DNA from: Adiantum capillus-veneris
Lineage: Eukaryota; Streptophyta; Polypodiopsida; Polypodiales; Pteridaceae
NCBI GenBank assembly: GCA_014529385.2
Contig: CM043944.1
Location: 64,258,248-64,322,247 of the forward strand
Length of the DNA stretch: 64,000 nt
Reading direction: 5' to 3'
Position 1 is the stretch's first letter, and each line of letters begins with the position of its first letter. A program made the translations under genes and the position numbers. Below are positions 20,851 through 31,974 of the stretch, piece by piece. The notes below the pieces were generated by a model. That model made no database searches. It was not told the origin of the DNA and saw only the letters and a list, made by a program, of their open reading frames with translations.

Positions 20851-22735
20851 AACGGATGCGAGTGATCGTGCGATTGGAGTAGTCCTATTACAAGACGGAC
20901 CGCCGATTGAATTTGCAAGTAAGAAGCTTGATGCAGCTCAACAGAATTATTCTGCTTACGAACATGAACTCTATCCAATAGTGTCGGCCTTAAAAACATG
21001 GCGGCATTATTTGTATGGTGCTCAATTCGAGATTGTGTTTGACCATGAAAGCATGAAATGGTTTACACAACAAAAAGATTTAAAGGGTCGAAAAGCCAGG
21101 TGGGACAAGATCCTTCAGGAATATGATGCCAAGCTAAGGTATCGCAAATATCGTACAATGTAGTGCAGACTCTCTAAGTAGAATGCCAGAGATTGACTCG
21201 CTCTTGTTCACGGAACTTCGTAGAATTTTTAGATTCTCTCAAGGGCAAATATGAGCATGATGAAGCATATTCCAAAGTGTCCAGAGCCATGTTCAAAAGA
21301 GGGATCCGTCTCACTCCAATGATGGTAGTGTACAGTTAACCTCCACACCTAGTTCTCCTTTATCAAGTGATGAACTACAGTGATGGAAGCATTTTACCAG
21401 CGACAATGGGTACCTACTCCACAAGGGGAGAGTTTGTGTATCGACAGACACGGACATTCGGTGCCAAATTCTTATGAATGTTATAATAGTCCAAGTGCAG
21501 GGCACCCGGGGATTAGAAAAACTTATGCTCTCATACGGCGACAGTTTTACTGGCCAGGTATACATGGCTTTGTTCAATCTTATGTCTTGCACTGCCAAAA
21601 ATGTCAAGTTAACAAAGCAGAGCGCTTGAAAGCAGGAGGACTCTTACATCCTTTGGAGATTCCCAATGGAAAATGGGAAAGTATATCTATGGATTTTATC
21701 GTCAGATTACCAACCACTATACAAGTTCATGACTCAGTATGGGTGGTCGTAGACAGATTGACTAAACTATGTAAGTTTATTGCAACCAAATCAACGATTA
21801 AGACACCAAAACTAGCCAAGTTATTTGTGGAAAATCTATAAAAATTGTGTGGTTTTCCAAGTAACATTGTTAGTGACCGTGATCCCAAGTTTAACAGCCA
21901 CTTTCAGAGAGCTGTATTTAAATGATTGGGTACACAACTAAACCTCAATACAGCTGATCATCCAGAAACGGATGGTCAAATAGAATGGGTTAACCAGATG
22001 CTAGAGGATATGCTAAGAGCATACGTCAACAAAAAATAGTGAGACTGGGAAGAATACTTACCTATTCTTGAGTTTTCTTACAACAGTGCTAAGCATGTCA
22101 CAACAGGTTCTAGTCCTTTCATGCTAATGTACGGGTTTCAACCTAGGTCACTAGTTACGGTGGGGTTGGCAACCAAAAAACTCCAACAGGTTAAGGATTT
22201 TCTCCAAGACCATATGGATATGTTGAAACTTACTCGCTAGAATGTCCGACAAGCACAGGATCGGTATAAGAAATACCCTGATGAGAAACGTCGGCAAGTA
22301 CCTTTGAAGAAGGGGAGGAAGTATTTTTACGTGTGCCAGAACATTCAGAAAGTCTGAAAACTGGACCGACACCTAAATTATCTCCCCGATATTGTGGGCC
22401 TTTCAAAATACTCAAGCGAGTTGGTGATCATGCCTACAAAATATTACTACCTTCACATTCTCTCATTCATCCGGTGTTTCATGTAAGCTGTCTATGAAAG
22501 CGGTTACATGGGGACGACAATGTCATTGACCAACAAGTTTTGGTTGATTACATTGAACCTCCTACCTTACCACATGAACCTGAACGTGTTCTTGATTATC
22601 TCGAGTTGCATACATGTCATCACGTACGAAAACAAGTCTTAATCAAGTGGAAAGACCGACCTGAATAAGGTGCCACTTGGGAAAACATTAGTTTCTTAAG
22701 AAGAAGTTTTCCACTTTTGTTTTCGAGGACAAAAA
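20846..22735 (+). pseudogene. Chromovirus RNase H, integrase and chromodomain, copy 1
   Basis: RNase H begins [17 protein letters not shown] (20846 on), with YEHELYPIVSALKTWRHYL and FDHESMKWF. Integrase has the HHCC zinc region (AGHPGIRKTYALI ... LHCQKCQVNKAE, 21480-21620) and core blocks SMDFIVRLP, SDRDPKFNSHF and ADHPETDGQ. Its C-terminal part and a chromodomain (VLIKWKDRPE, then GATWENIS) lie at about 22380-22735. Stops occur at 21839, about 22037, 22240, 22495 and 22666, and there is a frameshift near 21165. Compared with copy 2 the chromodomain has an extra stop. Confidence 0.9.
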
Positions 22736-22743
22736 GTCTTCTT

Positions 22744-22753
22744 AAGGGGGGCG
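22744..22753 (+). promoter_or_regulatory. Polypurine tract, chromovirus copy 1
   Basis: AAGGGGGGCG, three bases before the 3' LTR. It matches AAGGGGGGAG in copy 2. Confidence 0.85.
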
Positions 22754-22756
22754 TAA

Positions 22757-22908
22757 TGTCAGGACACCGGCAAGACCGGACTAGATAAGGTAGGGCCGGG
22801 CTAGGCGGTGTGGAACGGGGAGTCCAGCTAGGGCAAAGGGCCAAGGGCATGCCTATATAAGGGTGGTTGGGTGGAGGACTCTCAGGCTCTAGTCACCACT
22901 GTCTTAAA
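22757..22908 (+). repeat. 3' LTR, chromovirus copy 1
   Basis: 152 bp, TGTCAGGACACC...CTGTCTTAAA. The terminal CA has mutated to AA, and there are about nine differences from the 5' LTR. Confidence 0.9.
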
Positions 22909-23040
22909 AGAGGGTGTTTGATATGACGACCAAGCAACGTTTGGCACTAGAAGGTGTGAGTGAGAATGATGAATCCAAAGTTACCAGTGAAGACAATTCT
23001 AAAGATTCAAAAAGTAGCACTACTAGTTCCAGTGATATGA
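22909..23040 (+). pseudogene. Tail of the plus-strand gypsy fragment, beyond the chromovirus
   Basis: The frame from about 22918 reads FDMTTKQRLALEGVSENDES and then a Ser/Asp/Thr-rich run. It parallels YNMDTRKVFEEIYEDEDES and the acidic run just after the protease in the 53636-62264 element. This shows that 15371-17070 and 22909-23040 were once joined and were split by the chromovirus. The fragment stops where the minus-strand Athila-like element begins. Confidence 0.6.
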
Positions 23041-26000
23041 TGCTCCATCAGCTGCTTGCGGATTGATTCCAATTGCATTTCCAACTCAGCATTCCGCTCA
23101 CGTAGCATGACATTCTCCTCACTGACCTTATGCTCTCCAGCAGCTTCAAACCATGACTTGTACCTATCAATCGACTTCGCCATGTGCTCTGGAAAAAGCC
23201 CTGCTGCTTGGTGCCACAATTCCTTGGTGTAATCAAACACCTCTTTCTTAAAAACATCCACGTCTGCATCAGAGATCAAAACCCCTGACACCCTAGCCAT
23301 CCAAAGTGGCCCTCTCCAAATCCACCAATGGAGTTAACCTATTCATCAAGATGTGCAATCTTATCCTCTACTTCATGAAACTACTTCTCTGTAGCTTGCT
23401 TAACACTAGGTTGGTAACCTAACAGGACATAAAAGTGTCCTTTCAGGGTTTTGAAAAAAACCTCCAAAACCATAGTAGATCCACTCATTTTGTAAAATCC
23501 TTTCATGAGGTTATAGTTCAAGGCCTACTACACATGGAAAAAATAAGAAACTTGTAAAATTTCTCATCTTTTCGTCACACCGAGCCTCCAAAGTTGATGG
23601 ACGAGTACATTTTCATCAAAACAGTCATTTCTTACATTTTGTTGCATAAAAATAAGATTAGGGATTTTTGTAGGACTTGAGATAAATTACCTAGTTAACT
23701 TCAATGGGTTGGTGATCAAAAAATATGATTGCTTCTCACTCACTATTTTTTGTTTTGCCAAAAGAAATAGGTACAAAAAAATTGAATTTTTCCTTTCTGC
23801 AAACCTATCATCAAAGTTTCTATAGCCACGCTCAATACAAATAATATATGCATGTTTTTTTAGTTCCCTTTTTTCCTTTAGGTTCATAAGGAGCCAAGGA
23901 GCATGTCAAAAGAGTAATACATTTCTTACCAAGGCGAATCTTGGGGACAAAGATGAAGTGCTAAATACAGCAAACATGAAAAAATTGGGTTCAACATTAT
24001 GAGTTGTAGAATCCCATAGAAACTATTCAATATCTAGACAAATTTGATTCTTATGACTAGATATGGTTACTACCTACAAAATGTATATAGTTGTCACAAG
24101 AAACTAGCAATATTGAAAAAGCTATACTTGATATACTAGAATGTTTTGTTTTCTTCTATAATTGAAAAAATCAACCATCGTTGTGTACTATGTAAAATAG
24201 GGTATTAGGTGCCCCAAAACTCAAGGAATATTAGCTTTATGTTACAATATGCGACATAGAAAATCAAAACTGCATTTGGATATCATGAAAGACACCAAAA
24301 AAATCATAGAAGAGCTAAAATTGGCTGAAAAACAGGATTTGACAATTTTTGTAATTTGGTCATAACTTACAACTTTAACATTTATTTCTCCCTAGAAGCA
24401 TCAGGACATGTTGAGGACTACTAAAGATAGTTTTCTAGCATTATAGACCTCACAAACATGAATTCTAGAGTGGTATAGTAGCAAAAAGTTGAAAAAAGCC
24501 AAAAACAGGACCCGTTTTTTCACACAGTTTAGGTTGTGAAATGTTTTGCAAGGACAAGGTTAAAGATGGTATTGATATTCCAAAAAAATGTCGAGTTTTT
24601 TTCAGCTCATGAGACAACTTTCTAGATAGATAGCACCTCAAAATTCATTTTGAAACTCTTGAAATATTTCAAGGAAAATGGTCACTTAACAGGACATAAA
24701 AGTGTCCCAGGACATAAAAGTGTCCCATTACCAACCTAGTGTTAAGCCCATCAACCCATATCTGAAACTCTTGTGCATTTCCTGCCATCTCAGAATTTTG
24801 ATTACGCATATCCGTGCTGACCCAAGCTAACTCCTCCTGTAATAATGTCTTCTCCTTCAATAATTCATCCACCCGGCTCTGTAGCTGACCGACTTCACAC
24901 TCCAAGCAATCAATGCGTTCCCCCTCTGCCTTTTGCAACTTGAGGGTAAGGATCATAGCCTCCTGATTGCAGATAAACCGATTCAAGCTGGACAGACTCT
25001 GAACAGCATCTTGAACTGAGAACACCCCATCCACTTTAACACTTGCAAGTTTAGCAAAAGGGGTTGTTTTAAAGGCCTGTGTCAGCGGGGTCTGTTCCCT
25101 GAACCCTCGCGAGATTTCCGTAGAAACAGAGTTATAGTACGGCTCTTGGTGTCAACCTTTTGCAATCCTATCCTAGAAGGGAAAAGAGTGACCTTCCCTA
25201 ATGACTGCACCTTTTCATCTGTGCCAGCTGCTAACTTACTTCCTTGGCCCAATGTAGCTTTAAGCCTGTCCCCACTAGGCATATCCCAATCCAACTTCGG
25301 AAGCTTTGCTTCCCCCAAACTCTGCATATACGGACTCTTAACGAAGCTCGGTGGTGCGGGTGTGAGAGGTACCTGCAGCACATAAGAGAAAATTCCCTGC
25401 AAGTAAGGAGCTACCTTGGAAACAGACGGTGACCTCCGTTTATCCCTTGGCTTTGAAAGCTACAGCCTATCAAAAATGAAGGATGCCCAATCCACCTTCC
25501 GCCCTCGCTCTGCATGATGAATTGGAGAAAATTCCTCTTTGGACATATATGCGGTTTTTTCCAGCAAACAAACCCTATCCAAATACCAAAATAGGTGAGT
25601 ACTGCGGAGTTTGCCACAATTCCGCACCATGTAATAAGCTTGACTGCCTTTGGACTGCCCAAATTCAGACCTCATCACCGCATCTGTCACCTTCTTTGCC
25701 TTGTACAACGGTTTGTGAGCAACCTTGGAAATCTCGGCCACCAACTTTGGGAAAATATCCTTTCCCTCCATAATAGAGCCAGCATTTGCCCTAAGGTGGC
25801 AAAGCTGCGACTCTGCAAATTCATTGTTCTCCCAAAGAGCCCATGGTAAGCATGAATACTCATAAAGACCAACCCGGTGCAGCCATACCTCAGTATCACG
25901 ATCATGAACATCAAACATCTCGTCGACCTCCATCTCCTCCACAGCATCATTTGCACCATATTCTGCCCCCTCACTTTCCTCCACGCTCTGAATACTTTCT

Positions 26001-26512
26001 CTGCGGGGACGTAACAACTTCTCCATGGCTATCTTCATTGACCTAGTCTGCATCATCTCTTCCTCACCTAGCTCCTAGGCACTGGTAATTTTCTGAAGCT
26101 TTCAAAAGACATGACGTCGCAGGCGATAGGAAACGCATGCACAGTGGTAAAAAACCTTTAAGGAGGAACGCGGGATACATGCATGCAAAATGAGTGTGGC
26201 CTTTCACCTCAAATAGAGTGCTGACCACCCCATGATGGTCCTTATTCTGAAAGTGCGTGTTAATTCCTCGTACACGTGTGGTGATTGGACCACTCACTTC
26301 AAGGGAATCTCTCTTAACAACATTCTGCGTCGCAAACTGGTGACCTCCTTGATGACATAATCCTTGGACAATACCGTCCAAGGAAATTCCGCTGCGGATA
26401 TTTTCCAATTCCGCACTTTTGCCAAAACAAAAGCCGACAACCTTCTACAACCTGAACCCACTGCTAGACACTGTATGGCGGTCTGTACTCGGAATCTCAA
26501 GGACCTTGCCAT
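23041..26512 (-). pseudogene. Extra ORF downstream of integrase, coiled-coil rich, unknown function
   Basis: Coding remnant on the same strand as pol, immediately 3' of integrase, in several frames. Order: 26512-26064 (AAEFPWTVLSKDYVIKEV, then RGINTHFQNKDHHGVVSTLF); 26056-25082, one frame with a single stop at 25460 (WLHRVGLYEYSCLPWALWEN, SEFGQSKGSQAYYMVRNC, FWYLDRVCLLEKT, VDWASFIFDRL); 25150-24742, with a Leu/Glu/Lys heptad-like coiled coil (DCLECEVGQLQSRVDELLKE); then, after the TIR insertion, 23403-23041 with another coiled-coil stretch (ENVMLRERNAELEMQL). No signal peptide or membrane segment is evident, so I do not call it an envelope protein. The position matches the 3' ORF of Athila elements. 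The family is not recognised, and the ORF may be a captured or lineage-specific structural gene. Confidence 0.55.
23404..24741. mobile_element. Non-autonomous TIR element flanked by TTAA
   Basis: A 1338-bp AT-rich insertion with 14-bp perfect terminal inverted repeats, CACTAGGTTGGTAA (23404-23417) and its complement (24728-24741). TTAA flanks each side (23400-23403, 24742-24745). Deleting the element plus one TTAA joins the coding remnant around it in frame, VDGL then KQATEK, so this is a clean insertion. Next to the ends are copies of the near-palindrome GGACATAAAAGTGTCC: one left (23425-23440), two right (24692-24707, 24710-24725), all in the same orientation. No transposase is seen. TTAA duplication is the hallmark of piggyBac, but the termini begin CACTA rather than the usual piggyBac CCY. 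CACTA elements make 3-bp duplications, which do not fit here. Confidence 0.82.
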
Positions 26513-27599
26513 AAAATTTCTTCATCCGAAAACCATTAACCGGTTTCACAACAGGTGTACCAAAAACATCCCTCAATCTGAATGTTTCTTGGCCTAATTC
26601 TTCGACAATTTGATAAGGCCCAAAGTATCTTAACTTCAATTTTCCTGGGTGTGGTCCCAACTTGGAATTGTACAACATCACCCAATCACCCTTCTCAAAA
26701 AATTTGAACTTAACCTGCCTTGTCATCCAAGATTGTCGTCGCTTTTGTCCAATATCCGTTGCATATGCACTATGAATCCGATCCTCTTCCAACTTCAGCA
26801 ACTCCCTCTGTCTATGCAACACAGAATCCTCAGGACTCAGCCTATGTTGAACTGCCAACTTCAAACTTGGAATCACATACTCCATGGGAACAACAACGTC
26901 AATCCCATAAACCAATTTGAAAGGTGTCATCCCTATGGCAACCTTATATGCTGTTCAAAACGACCATAAAGCTGAATCCAATTTGTCATCCCAATCCTTT
27001 CTATTTTCTGAGACAATCTTTTTTAGAATTCTCACTAGCACCTTACTTGTACTCTCAGCTTGACCATTAGCCTGTGGATGATATGGGGTTGACTTCTTGT
27101 GCAAAATAATATGTGTAGCTGTCAACTCTGTAATTACTGAATTCAAAAAATGCACACCCTGATCTGACACCAACTCAATGGGACATCCAAATCTCGTCAT
27201 AATATTTGTATACAAAAATCTAGCAACACTTGCTGCTTTATTATCCCTCAAAGATACGGCTTCCACCCATTTGGTAGCATAGTCTGTTGCAACCAAAATG
27301 TATCTTGCTCCTGTTCTGCTAGCTTTCGGTGAGATTGGCCCAACAAAATCTAATCCCCACTTTTGAAATGGTTCAAGAGGTAAAACTGGGTGATCGTGCA
27401 TCCTATCCATTGAAGTAGGTTGTCCAATTCTTTGACATTGCAAACATCCCCTTGCAAACTGATGTGCATCCTTAAGAAACAATGGCCACCACAAACTAGC
27501 TTGCATGATCTTTCTCCCTATTATTTCTCCATAAAAATGCCCTCCTGCTATCCCATAATGGGCTTCCTGTAAAACCGCTTTCTTCTCCTCATCGGGCAC
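26445..27599 (-). pseudogene. Integrase of the Athila-like element
   Basis: 27599-26955 reads as one frame: the HHCC zinc region (EAHYGIAGGHFYGE ... ARGCLQCQRIGQP), the core Asp in WGLDFVGPIS, the second Asp in LVSDQGVHFLN and the Glu in YHPQANGQAESTSK. A frameshift near 26950 leads to the C-terminal part (26930-26445) with TPFKLVYGIDVVVPMEY and the GDWVMLYNSKLGPHPGKLK / YFGPYQIVEEL segment. No chromodomain follows. This enzyme inserts the cDNA; here it is split by the shift. Confidence 0.9.
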
Positions 27600-29060
27600 A
27601 CATCTCCTGATGATCTAATCTGCTCCCTTTCTATGCAATACTCCAGCAATAATCAGAAATGGTCAGAAATGGCCTACTTCTCGATGCAAACTTCTTCCTT
27701 TGATTTGATGACATATTAGAAGGCAACACTCCATCTGTAAAAAACTGCAACATTTGGTCATACCAATTGTCAAAATACTGCCCCTGTACAGAAAAAAAAT
27801 CCACATCGGGCAACTGATCTGACACTCCTGGCGTCTCCTCAAAATGCTCCAATTTGCTAAGATAATCCACCACTGCATGCTGATTTCATGGTGTATGCAA
27901 CACTGTATAATCAAACTCCTGCAAACAGAAGCATCCATTGGGAAACTCTACCCTCCAACTTTGGCTTCTTAACCAAGAAGATAAGTGCTTGATGGTCCAC
28001 ATGGAAGACCACTTTATTCCCCAACAAGTAATGTTGAAATTTCTCCAAAGCAAACTACATCCCTAAAGCCTCATGCTCCGTAACAACATAGTTCTTCTCA
28101 GCCGGTTTCAACATCCGACTTGCATAATATACTGGTATGAACCATCGGCTGATCTTCTCTTGCATCAACACCGCTCCGGCTGCAATATCCGATGCATCAA
28201 AAAACACATGGAAAGGCAACTGCCAATCTGGAGGTTGAATAATAGGTGATACCACCAACATCTTTTTCAAACACTGAAAAGCCTTTTCCTAAGCATCTCC
28301 CCAGATAAAATCAACATCCTTCATTGTCAAATGAGTCAAAGGTGCACTGACATCTTCCAAATACCTCAAATTCCGATTATGCCACTTAATCTGACCCATG
28401 AACCTGGAAATCTCCTTCACATTAACAAGTGCTACTGCCTTCTGAATTGCACTAATCTTGTCTCAATCTATGGAAATCCCTTCTGAAGAAATGATATTCC
28501 CTAACAATTTCCTTCTTTGGACTGCAATTGCACTTATATGGATTCAAAGACATCCGAAACAAACGGCACCTTTCTAAACATTTTCTCAAATATTCCAAAT
28601 GGTTAATCTTCTCACCAAATACCGAAAAATAATACATAAAAATCCTCATGAACTTTGTCAAATAGGGTTCAAATGTTTTAAATGCTGCTTTGGAGTAAGA
28701 AGGGGGTCCTTACTTCAATCCAAAACTCATCACTTTGTATGCAAAAGCTCCCCACTGAGTAATAAATGCTGTCTTAGCTACATTCTCATATGCCATTTGA
28801 ATCTGGTTATACCTTGAAAATCCATCAAGAAAACTGTACATCTCATGTCTTGCTACATCATCTAAGATTGAATCCACAAATGGCAATGAAAATGGATCTG
28901 CAATGGTTGGTGCATTCAGCTTCCTGTAATCCACACAAACATGGATCTTCGCTGACTTCTTGGGAACCACCACTATAGGTGACAACCATTCGGCTTGATC
29001 AATTTGAACTATAAATCCCACTTGGAGAAGCTTGTCCAACTCCTCTTCAACTTGCTTAGC
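27600..29060 (-). pseudogene. Reverse transcriptase and RNase H of the Athila-like element
   Basis: RT starts in frame with the protease ORF after one stop: LDKLLQVGFIVQIDQAEWLSPIVVV, then KIHVCVDYRKLNAPT, FLDGFSRYNQI, KTAFITQWGAFAYKVMSFGLK (29039-28710). The catalytic YxDD region (about 28700-28600) lies in frame-broken sequence. RNase H shows FHVFFDASDIAAGAVLMQ and YYASRMLKPAEKNYVVTEHEALGM (28270-28055). It ends with VVDYLSKLEHFEE (27873 on), after which the sequence leads straight into integrase. Multiple frameshifts. Confidence 0.85.
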
Positions 29061-30417
29061 CTAATTTGGGTTCATTCTATATCTTTGCTGAATCACTGGA
29101 ACTGTATCCTCCCTCAAATTGATTATGTGCTTATACATAGCCAGATCCATGCCCTTCAAATCAGAATAATCCCAAGCAAAAACATGAATAAACTCTATCA
29201 ACAAGTGCTTCAATTCTCCCTTAAATGCATCATCCAAATGAACACTTGTTTTGACAATTTTAGGACTCCCTTGAGATCTCAAATCAAGATCCTGCAATTC
29301 ATCCTCCTTGTCTCTGGAAACCTTCTCCATCAATTTATCATAAAGAAACTCCGCCCATAGGATTGCCTCCTTGGGTGCAATATCCCCTTCCGAATTATCC
29401 TGATCCTTTTGTGCACTATTGTGAACAATTTGTGACTCTTTCTCTGACTTCAGATCTGCATCTGCCGCTTCTAACTTATTAATTGACTTCTTCAACTCTC
29501 CCTGCTTCACATACTTCTCTACAATCTTCACAACATCCACTTCAAACACTGAAACCACTGTAGGATTAGCCTCTAAAAAACATGCTTCCTCATCATCTTC
29601 AACTTCCTCAGGTAAATTTATAGTATGAGCCAACATTGGTTTCATCGATGTCAACAATGGCTTCTTGGAACTCATTGGAATCCTCATTAACTTTTTGCCT
29701 TTTTTCAAAATGACCTCATTATTTTCCCAATCCTGTTTGAGCTTTGCTGACTTAAACCATGGTCTGCCCAACAACATAGAATAAGCATTACCAGCATCTT
29801 GCATCTTCAGCACCACAAAATTGGAAGTAAAAGACAATCCATGCACTTTAAGAGTTTGACATCTCAACATTCCAATAGGCTGCACTCTATGCTGGTCCAC
29901 CATCCGCAGTTGAAATGGTGCAGGCTCCAACTTCACATTTGTCAACTTCTGAAATTCAATTTTCGACAAAATATTCACCCCGGATCCACAATCCAACATA
30001 ACTTCTGGAAACACACGGCCATCAAACTCGAGCCGCACAGTTGGTATAGTGAGAATCCACATCATCTGGATTGATTTGATAACTCCCAATTTATTCCTCC
30101 AATGCTTTTGAAGTCATGGGGACTCTTGTCATCCTGGTTGCAGAATAAAACCGATATCGAAAAATTGGTACCAACGAAAGCAACTGACCCAATGTAAAAT
30201 GCATAGGAGTATTTAGCAGTTCTTCAAACAATGCTGCTGACGGTAATTTAGAATTGACCACTTTTTGCATCAGCTTTTGCACCTTTTTAGAAATTGTCTC
30301 ATTAGGACCCAACTTCTGAACTTCCTCTACTTCTTCATCTCCTACATCTCTTTGCTCCTCCCAATTCAAAGGTGGTTTAAGACGTGCTTTGGAACGTGTA
30401 ACGACCAAGCTATCCAA
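29061..30417 (-). pseudogene. Protease and RT N-terminus of the Athila-like element
   Basis: An open 342-codon block (30089-29061) with the retropepsin-like motif VMLDCGSGVNILSKIEF, then MLRCQTLKVHGLSF and the LLGRPWFKSAKLKQDWENNEV flap region. An acidic linker follows, then the RT lead-in HVFAWDYSDLKGMDLAMYKH and IQQRYRMNPN before a stop. Upstream, 30417-30091 is a gag-protease linker (FRYRFYSATRMTRVPMTS). The catalytic D is followed by CG rather than the usual S/T-G. The block is long and clean compared with the rest of this element. Confidence 0.85.
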
Positions 30418-30429
30418 ATCTTCCTACAC

Positions 30430-31974
30430 ATCATTTGAAGGACTACATTCAAAAGGACAATCTACCAAAACCGTATTTGCTTCGTGATACGAAAGAACCT
30501 CAACACCAACTAAATTGATCTCAGCCTCTTCCTTTGTTGCTACATGTTGTGCGGGTGGTGCAGGCAACTGTGGTACCTACGCATTCCTATTTGCGAATTC
30601 CATCGTGGTGGAGTCCAATTTTGTGGTTGTTGCCACCCCTGTGGTGGCTGCTGCCAGTTTTGCTGCTGCTAATTCCGATTTCCTCCCCATGGCCTAAAAT
30701 TATGATATCCTCCAAACCTTGGTCAAAATCCTTGATTGAAATTTCCCCGAAATGGTCGATTTTGATGAAAAGGTGGTCTCCACCCAAGAATGGTTGCTGA
30801 CTTCTGTGCCATCCCATATTATTAAATACCTTCTGTTGTCCACCTGTATCCGAGAAGACTCCACTGGCTTGTGCCAGATTTTGCTGAATCTTCTTCTGAA
30901 TCCTCTCTACGATTGGTCCTCTAAAATTTGTATTATACCAATAATTAGTTGTAACATGACCATGTTTTCCACAAATGTCACAATGGAGCTTCCTGCTAGA
31001 TGACTCCAGCTTGACACCCAACTCTTTCAATTTCTTCTCTACCATCATTTCCACTGTACTAATCTTAGAATTCCCTTTGGCCTTCTTATTACCCTTCTTC
31101 TTATGCTTCCTCTTCTTTTCCTCCTTCTCTGAAGCAGTATCTGAATCGGAACTCTCATCGAAGTCTGAATTGCTACTAAAATTGGAATCATAATCTACGT
31201 CTGTATCCCTATCCGAATCTGAATCGAAATCTGACTCATCCTCACTACTGTCATCTACTGATCTCTTCTTTTTTTTACCCTTTTTCTCCCTCTTTTTGGA
31301 CTTCTTTTTAGAGGAACCTGGGTTAGCAACTCCAAACCTCTTCTCTGCCCTTGTGGCAGTTGCTACCAAATTCTCCAATCCTGCTCCAACATCAACACCT
31401 GCAAAACTGCATTCCGCAATTCTTTCCACAACCCATTCATATAATATCCAGCTAACATTTCATCTGTAGGCCTCTCCGGATAGGTAAGCCTATTCAAGTA
31501 CTGATTAAACCTTTGAGTATAATCCTCAACAAACATTTTCTTCTACTTAATACCCTTCAATTTATTAATCACATCATTTGGTGCCTTCTCCTTTCGGAAT
31601 TTGTTCAGAAATGCATTTCGCAATGCATCATAATCCACAAAATGCCCCACATTCAAATTACTCAACCATTGCATGGATTTCCCCTCCAACGTCGCTTGGA
31701 ATTGTTGCATTTTGGCTGCTACATCATATACTCTGTCAAATCCTCTGGCCTACCATCTTGTCTCAAATTGAGCTTCGTGGCAATTAGGGTCCTGTTTGGA
31801 TTTCCCTGAGAAGGTCCCAAACTTGACGCGTAAATCTGCTCTAGCCGCTGCCGCCATATTCCTTTGCGGATTTGGAGATAACTGCCTGCTGAGGATGATG
31901 ATGATGATCCCTGTATTAATGGTTGCCGTGGAATATTTCCGCCAATGCCCAGAGGGTCATATTCTAATATTCTA
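30430..31974 (-). pseudogene. Gag of the Athila-like element
   Basis: 31429-30587 is an open 280-codon block. It begins near GLENLVATATRAEK, passes a Lys-rich run, a long Ser/Asp/Glu run and a second Lys-rich run, then a zinc finger CDICGKHGHVTTNYW, where the last Cys is replaced. The remainder is Gly/His/Gln-rich. Upstream, 31974-31440 holds the frame-shifted gag core (LNLRQDGRPEDLTEYMM and WGILWIMMHCEMHF). The alternating basic and acidic runs recall nucleolin-like or SRP40-like tracts and may serve nuclear localisation or RNA binding. The gag N-terminus is lost at the insertion point 31975. Confidence 0.75.

Larger units (their letters stand above)
17071..22908 (+). mobile_element. Short-LTR chromodomain Ty3/gypsy element, copy 1
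   Basis: A 5838-bp plus-strand element with LTRs at 17071-17222 and 22757-22908, a Met-type primer site after the first, and a purine tract before the second. The order is gag, protease, RT, RNase H, integrase, chromodomain. The LTRs differ at about nine of 152 positions by eye (about 6%). It sits inside a gypsy protease gene whose continuation lies just right of it. The flanking five bases (ATGTG left, AGAGG right) do not match, so no target duplication is visible. Chromodomains in such elements steer integration to particular chromatin. Its polyprotein is broken and RT has lost a catalytic Asp. The same family occurs at 44069-50464. Confidence 0.93.
23041..31974 (-). mobile_element. Athila-like Ty3/gypsy element with extra 3' ORF (truncated)
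   Basis: A minus-strand gypsy element read from 31974 leftward: gag with zinc finger, protease, RT, RNase H, integrase and, after integrase, about 3 kb of additional coding remnant. Integrase follows RNase H with no second RNase H between them, and an extra gene sits downstream of integrase. Together these fit the Athila type better than Tat, but lineage is an inference. Neither LTR is present. The left end stops at about 23040 and the gag end is cut by the insertion at 31975. A 1338-bp TIR element is nested inside (23404-24741). All genes carry stops or frameshifts. Confidence 0.8.

Noticed and set aside
23404-24741. Calling the TIR element a CACTA (En/Spm) transposon from its CACTA ends
   Set aside because: CACTA elements give 3-bp duplications; here the flanks are TAA and TTA as 3-mers and match only as TTAA.
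23041-26512. Calling the extra gypsy ORF an envelope protein
   Set aside because: No signal peptide, membrane span or cleavage site could be seen; only the position is env-like.
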